DNA from: Epsilonproteobacteria bacterium 4484_65
Lineage (GTDB): Bacteria; Campylobacterota; Campylobacteria; Campylobacterales; Sulfurovaceae
Direction of reading: 5' to 3'
Assembly: GCA_002085305.1 (NCBI GenBank)
Contig: NATJ01000116.1
Span: forward strand, 1 to 9,555
Length of the DNA stretch: 9,555 bases
Made by a program: the position numbers and the translations under genes. Shown in pieces: positions 6,103 through 9,555 of the stretch. Numbering within the stretch: the stretch's first letter is position 1; each line of letters begins with the position of its first letter. The notes under the pieces are model-generated. The model was not told the DNA's origin. It did not search any database and saw nothing but the letters and a program-made list of their open reading frames with translations.

Positions 6103-8166
6103 TTGAGTGTGGTTTTAGCCTATTTGATCCCCTTCTCACAGGGGTGGTCACAAGCACATGTTGCAGCGATCACTATTATGATCATTGCAGCAATGGGTTC
6201 AGTGAATGCATCTGTTATGAAAGGCGCTATGCGTCTTTTGGGTACACTTACCGGTGCTATTATAGGTATGACGCTCATTGCCATATTTCCACAAGACAGA
6301 CTGCTCTATCTTATCGTTCTTTCAATCACTGTAACTACAGTACTTTATATATTGCGTGCCTATAAAGGAGATAACAGTATTTTTATGTTGACAGCCATGA
6401 CCATACTACTGGTTTTTAAAAATGGTGAAGTAGATGATGTTTTCATCTACGGAATCGACAGAACGTTTATGACTACTTTTGGTATCACAATTTATACACT
6501 TGTAGGTGTTTTTCTATGGCCAGTTAATACTAAAGATAATAGTGAAGAGAATGCTGCTGCATTCTCTTCTTTACAGTTTGACCTTTTTCTCAAGCGGAAT
6601 GAAAAAAAAGAAGAACGAGTAGAGCTTCTTGAAAATTTACTAAAGCACGAACAGCTTTTATCAAGTACAACCATGGATGTCAGTACTGCTTCTATGAATA
6701 TGAAACAGTGGCACAGTCTGGTCTATAACTATAAAAATATCAACGAATTCCTGATCCTCCTTGCCAATCATGATAAAGAAAAGTATGCAGACAACTTTCC
6801 TCTTTATGTAAAAAACTACGTGCAGTTAGAAGATGAGATATCTATACTCATGAAAAGTATTTCTAACACTTGGATAGACAAGCAAGAGATTGTGATACCT
6901 GAACATATTGAACCTGAGTATCAGATCAAGATAATTGAAACATTATCCCACCTTGAACATGCCTCTTTACTTACCACGATTCAAAATATGAAGAAACTTC
7001 ATAATGAATTACGAATACTGGCAAAAAAATTAAACAATATAATCAGCCCGATACCTACATTTTTTGAACTTGAAGATATACCTAAAAATAGACATTTCCT
7101 TTGGGGGGATATAGAGCATTTAAAAGGTGCTTTAGTGACTTTTATCATTTTTTGGGCATCAACTATATTTTGGATCACTATGAATCCACCCGGAGGATTT
7201 CTCGTGGTTGTAGCCGCAACAGGTTTTAGTGTTATGACCACTTTCTCCCCACTTAAGCCATCAATGCTTATTATTATTTTTACACTCTCTTTTATATTTT
7301 CGGCACTTATGTATGTGTTTGTACTCCCTAATCTGCATTATGGATGGGAATTGGGATTGTTTATCTTTGGATATACTTTCATATCTTTTCATCTTATCAA
7401 TCCAAAAATGAGTATATTCTTTGCACTGGGTATGGTTTTAATGGTACTTAGCAATGAAATGTATTATGATTTTAGTTTTTTTCTCCTTCTTTTACTGTTG
7501 TTTTATCTTTTTCTTTTTTGTCTCCAGTTTTTTTACTATATACCTTTCTCTACAAAACCTGAACACCTTTTTTTAACCATGAAAAAACGTTTTTTTACCT
7601 TTTCTCACATTTTGCTGGAGAGGGGGCGTAAGTATGATAAAGGGGGATATTTATTATTAAAAGTCAGAGCAAAATATTGTGATGCACACCTCATGAGTAC
7701 AGTGACAAAAATGCAACTTTGGGCAAGTAAAATAGATGTAAATTATTTTAACACTATTGAGAAAAGTATCTTGATGGGTTTTACAAAAGAGTGTGAAAAG
7801 TTTACCTATATGTTAAAATTGTTATATCATCAAAACTTGGCAATGAAAGATAACCCCTTGATTAAACAACTAATGGAAACCTACAACCTTCCCTCTTTGT
7901 CTGATCTGTTAAATGAGTATGCATTGGGTAAAGAGATGAAAGATATTGCTCCTTTTTGGAAAGATGAGAAAAAAACGGTAGAAAAAGTGGAAGAGAGTTT
8001 AGCTCAGTTATTATCTGATATTGACTTTAACGCCTACAGTGAAGAGGTCATAAGTGAATTATATGAAAATATCTCTTTACGAAGAAATGTCTGGCTTGCA
8101 TTTTTTTCTTGTCAAGAAATGATGGAAAAGATTGATTTTAAAATATTGGAAAGAAGTAGATTTTAA
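6103..8166 (+). CDS. FUSC-family inner-membrane efflux protein (AaeB-like)
   Basis: This is a fusaric-acid-resistance/aromatic-acid exporter type membrane protein, the inner-membrane part of AaeXAB-like efflux. The 687 residues show two similar halves: a hydrophobic domain (about 1-140, with AAITIMIIAAMGS and GVFLWPV), a cytosolic stretch (about 141-340), a second hydrophobic domain (about 341-480, with GGFLVVVAATGFSVMTTFSP), then a cytosolic tail. The TTG at 6103 is the first conventional start in frame but has no ribosome site and cuts into the first membrane helix. The frame stays open upstream to 5986 and encodes family-like residues (WESISSLLFFSLSDKLKFSI) directly before it. The true start is therefore upstream. 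A TTG at 6003 with AAGG at 5991-5994, or the ATG at 6033, lies in a different frame that would join this one if a single G of 6035-6037 were absent. It is followed closely by DUF1656 and HlyD genes. The exported compound is unknown. Confidence 0.9.
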   Translation: MSVVLAYLIPFSQGWSQAHVAAITIMIIAAMGSVNASVMKGAMRLLGTLTGAIIGMTLIAIFPQDRLLYLIVLSITVTTVLYILRAYKGDNSIFMLTAMTILLVFKNGEVDDVFIYGIDRTFMTTFGITIYTLVGVFLWPVNTKDNSEENAAAFSSLQFDLFLKRNEKKEERVELLENLLKHEQLLSSTTMDVSTASMNMKQWHSLVYNYKNINEFLILLANHDKEKYADNFPLYVKNYVQLEDEISILMKSISNTWIDKQEIVIPEHIEPEYQIKIIETLSHLEHASLLTTIQNMKKLHNELRILAKKLNNIISPIPTFFELEDIPKNRHFLWGDIEHLKGALVTFIIFWASTIFWITMNPPGGFLVVVAATGFSVMTTFSPLKPSMLIIIFTLSFIFSALMYVFVLPNLHYGWELGLFIFGYTFISFHLINPKMSIFFALGMVLMVLSNEMYYDFSFFLLLLLLFYLFLFCLQFFYYIPFSTKPEHLFLTMKKRFFTFSHILLERGRKYDKGGYLLLKVRAKYCDAHLMSTVTKMQLWASKIDVNYFNTIEKSILMGFTKECEKFTYMLKLLYHQNLAMKDNPLIKQLMETYNLPSLSDLLNEYALGKEMKDIAPFWKDEKKTVEKVEESLAQLLSDIDFNAYSEEVISELYENISLRRNVWLAFFSCQEMMEKIDFKILERSRF

Positions 8167-8167
8167 A

Positions 8168-8245
8168 ATGAAGAAATATGCTGACTTAGCCAAATATCTT
8201 AACCGCATGATGACAAAACTACCTGATGGAATGAATAATGACTAA
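8168..8245 (+). CDS. Possible 25-residue peptide between FUSC and DUF1656 genes
   Basis: An ATG one base after the FUSC stop opens a frame for a basic peptide (MKKYADLAKYLNRMMTKLP and six more residues) ending at a TAA that overlaps the next gene's start. A purine-rich GGAAAGAAG stretch (8149-8157) precedes it at a somewhat long distance. It has no recognisable domain. It may be a real small protein or only a coupling cistron that carries ribosomes from the FUSC gene to the DUF1656 gene. The near-gapless packing is the main support. Confidence 0.35.
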   Translation: MKKYADLAKYLNRMMTKLPDGMNND

Positions 8246-8453
8246 CCCTTACCCTCATGAACTCTCCTTAGGTGATGTCTATTACTCACCACTGCTGCTG
8301 GTAGCTTTCCTTGCTTTTTTAGCAGCACTTGCTACTGTGATGGCTCTGGACAAACTGAAACTTACACGCTATCTCTATGCACCATCTTACGTATTTATCG
8401 CGATCATGGCGTTATATATGGTATTGATAGACACATTTTGGATTAAATTTTAA
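8238..8453 (+). CDS. DUF1656 membrane protein (AaeX-like)
   Basis: This small inner-membrane protein has 71 residues, close to the 67 of E. coli AaeX. Two hydrophobic helices (about 17-37 and 46-66) are joined by a short basic turn (DKLKLTRY). The N-terminal ELSLGDVYYSPLL is typical of DUF1656 proteins, which sit beside FUSC and HlyD genes in aromatic-acid efflux operons. Its exact role in the pump is not established. The start overlaps the end of the 25-residue frame and lacks a strong ribosome site, suggesting translational coupling. The HlyD gene follows six bases after its stop. Confidence 0.9.
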   Translation: MTNPYPHELSLGDVYYSPLLLVAFLAFLAALATVMALDKLKLTRYLYAPSYVFIAIMALYMVLIDTFWIKF

Positions 8454-8456
8454 AGG
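8452..8456 (+). promoter_or_regulatory. Ribosome binding site favouring the second ATG of the HlyD gene
   Basis: AAAGG overlaps the DUF1656 stop. It lies three bases from the ATG at 8460 but six bases from the in-frame ATG at 8463, so initiation at 8463 (one residue shorter) is the more likely choice. Confidence 0.5.
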
Positions 8457-8459
8457 TTA

Positions 8460-9347
8460 ATGATGAAGAAAACAATAAAATTCTTACTTACACTTGCTAT
8501 TTTGGGAAGCGCTGTATTTTTTGCCTATAATAAATATAAAGCTTATATGAATAACCCATGGACAAGAGATGGTCAAGTAAGAACACAGGTTATTCAGGTG
8601 ACACCACGTGTGAATGGTATGGTAACTAAAATACATGTAATAGATAACCAAAAAGTTAAAATAGGCAACATACTCTTTGAAATAGACCCTTCCCAATATC
8701 AAGTGAAACTTAACCAAGCAGAAGCTAGACTTCAGCGTACACGCGAAGCAGCAAAAGGCACAAAGATTGAGTTTGAGCGTGTTAAGAATATCTATTCAAA
8801 AGACAAGGGTGCAGTTTCACAAAAAGATTTGGTTAGAAAAGAAACCAATTACTATAAGTCTTTAGCAGACATTGATGCTTCTAAAGAAGCAGTCAATACA
8901 GCAAAACTCAACCTCTCCTACACTAAAGTTTATGCGGAAGTAGATGGCTATGTCTCAAATATTAACTTCCAAATAGGGTCACAGGCAACAGCCAACAAAG
9001 CTATCTTAGCCTTGGTAGATGAAAATGCCTACTGGGTCTTTGGTTTTTTCCGTGAAGATGCTATACCTGAAGTAAAAGTAGGTGACACAGCAATGGTAAC
9101 CCTTTTGGCATATCCAGATACACCTCTTAGCGGAAAAGTAGAGTCCATTGCATGGGGAATCGCCCACTCTGACGGTAATCCTGGCAATAACTTACTACCG
9201 AGTGTTAAGCCTGTATTTCAATGGATCAGGCTTGCACAAAGAATTCCTGTGCGTATAAAATTAGACAAATTACCTAAAAATATTAAACTTCGCTTTGGCT
9301 TGACTGCTTCGGTAATGGTGATGAAGAGTACAGATGAAAAGAAATAG
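8460..9347 (+). CDS. HlyD-family periplasmic adaptor (AaeA-like)
   Basis: This membrane-fusion protein should link the FUSC inner-membrane pump to an outer-membrane channel. The 295 residues begin with a single N-terminal anchor helix (about 5-23). The NPWTRDGQVR motif follows (32-41), diagnostic of the AaeA/EmrA-like branch. Next come the first lipoyl-like half (about 46-78, PRVNGMVTKI and FEIDPSQY), an alpha-helical hairpin (about 80-150), the second lipoyl half (TKVYAEVDGYVSN, 155-167) and a beta-barrel/membrane-proximal part. FQWIRLAQRIPVRI (253-266) is highly characteristic of AaeA-type adaptors. The length is near the usual 290-310. It closes the FUSC, DUF1656, HlyD operon. No TolC-type gene follows within the window; a transposase remnant lies directly downstream. 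The ribosome-site spacing suggests the second methionine (8463) is used. Confidence 0.95.
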   Translation: MMKKTIKFLLTLAILGSAVFFAYNKYKAYMNNPWTRDGQVRTQVIQVTPRVNGMVTKIHVIDNQKVKIGNILFEIDPSQYQVKLNQAEARLQRTREAAKGTKIEFERVKNIYSKDKGAVSQKDLVRKETNYYKSLADIDASKEAVNTAKLNLSYTKVYAEVDGYVSNINFQIGSQATANKAILALVDENAYWVFGFFREDAIPEVKVGDTAMVTLLAYPDTPLSGKVESIAWGIAHSDGNPGNNLLPSVKPVFQWIRLAQRIPVRIKLDKLPKNIKLRFGLTASVMVMKSTDEKK

Positions 9348-9404
9348 TTGGAATATCTCAAATACAAACTTGAAGAAGCAAGACGTAAAGCTGAACAAGT
9401 GAGA

Positions 9405-9555
9405 CAATATAGTTCTTATACGTATAAAATATTTACTCAAAATAATAATATAGTACCTAACATGAGTAGGTGATATGATAATGCCGTAGGAGAAAGCTTT
9501 TTTAAAACACTTAAAATAAAACTTGTTAAAAAGCATATATTTTTAACTAGAGAGA
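9405..9555 (+). pseudogene. IS3-family transposase remnant (OrfB, DDE domain fragment)
   Basis: One reading frame gives QYSSYTYKIFT, then NIVPNMSR, a TGA stop (9471-9473), then YDNAVGESFFKTLKIKLVKK and on to TRE at the window edge. This follows the C-terminal DDE region of IS3-family OrfB, usually GSQY...MSRKGxCYDNAxxESFFxTLKxEL...TREE. The catalytic Glu of the ESFF motif is kept. The KGxC segment between MSR and YDNA is lost and a stop stands there. The upstream HSDRGS part with the second catalytic Asp is missing or eroded. No terminal inverted repeat or target duplication is visible. The element is inactive as seen and continues beyond the right edge. Confidence 0.8.

Noticed and set aside
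7440..7600. Many T homopolymers in the FUSC gene as a phase-variation tract
   Set aside because: Runs are at most about seven bases, and they simply encode a Phe/Leu-rich membrane segment; the frame is intact throughout.

Overview
The window is AT-rich, gene-dense bacterial DNA. Protein style (acetate-pathway enzymes, a FUSC/DUF1656/HlyD efflux cassette, outer-membrane barrels, an SLC13-type permease with RCK_C/TrkA-C domains) suggests a Gram-negative, most likely a Campylobacterota (Sulfurovum/Sulfurimonas-like) organism. That placement comes from remembered protein resemblance and was not computed.

Left block, minus strand (1-2833): three co-oriented genes read right to left. A 306-residue outer-membrane transporter-like protein comes first, then a 259-residue outer-membrane barrel protein, then the N-terminal 341 residues of an SLC13-family permease that runs off the left edge. 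A long imperfect hairpin sits between the last two. Together they look like an envelope uptake or exchange operon of unknown substrate.

Middle block, plus strand (2808-5932): pta and ackA overlap by one base with a perfect AGGAGG ribosome site for ackA. They form the acetyl-CoA to acetyl-phosphate to acetate (ATP-yielding) pathway. pta lacks its first ~55-60 residues (the P-loop strand of the BioD-like N-terminal domain). Its surviving sequence collides head-to-head with the signal-peptide region of the 306-residue minus-strand gene, leaving no promoter or ribosome site for either. This looks like a rearrangement breakpoint or an assembly chimera.

Right block, plus strand (about 5950-9347): a good sigma70-like promoter leads into a FUSC-family inner-membrane protein, a possible 25-residue peptide, a DUF1656 (AaeX-like) membrane protein and an AaeA-like HlyD-family periplasmic adaptor. 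This is the composition of the aromatic/organic-acid efflux system AaeXAB. The FUSC gene has no convincing start in its own frame, and one extra G near 6035 would explain this. The block ends at a decayed IS3-family transposase fragment (about 9405-9555), where a TolC-type outer-membrane gene might have been expected.

I see no tRNA, rRNA, CRISPR array or clearly novel multi-gene system. The main points of interest are the pta/outer-membrane gene junction, the FUSC 5' end and the IS remnant.
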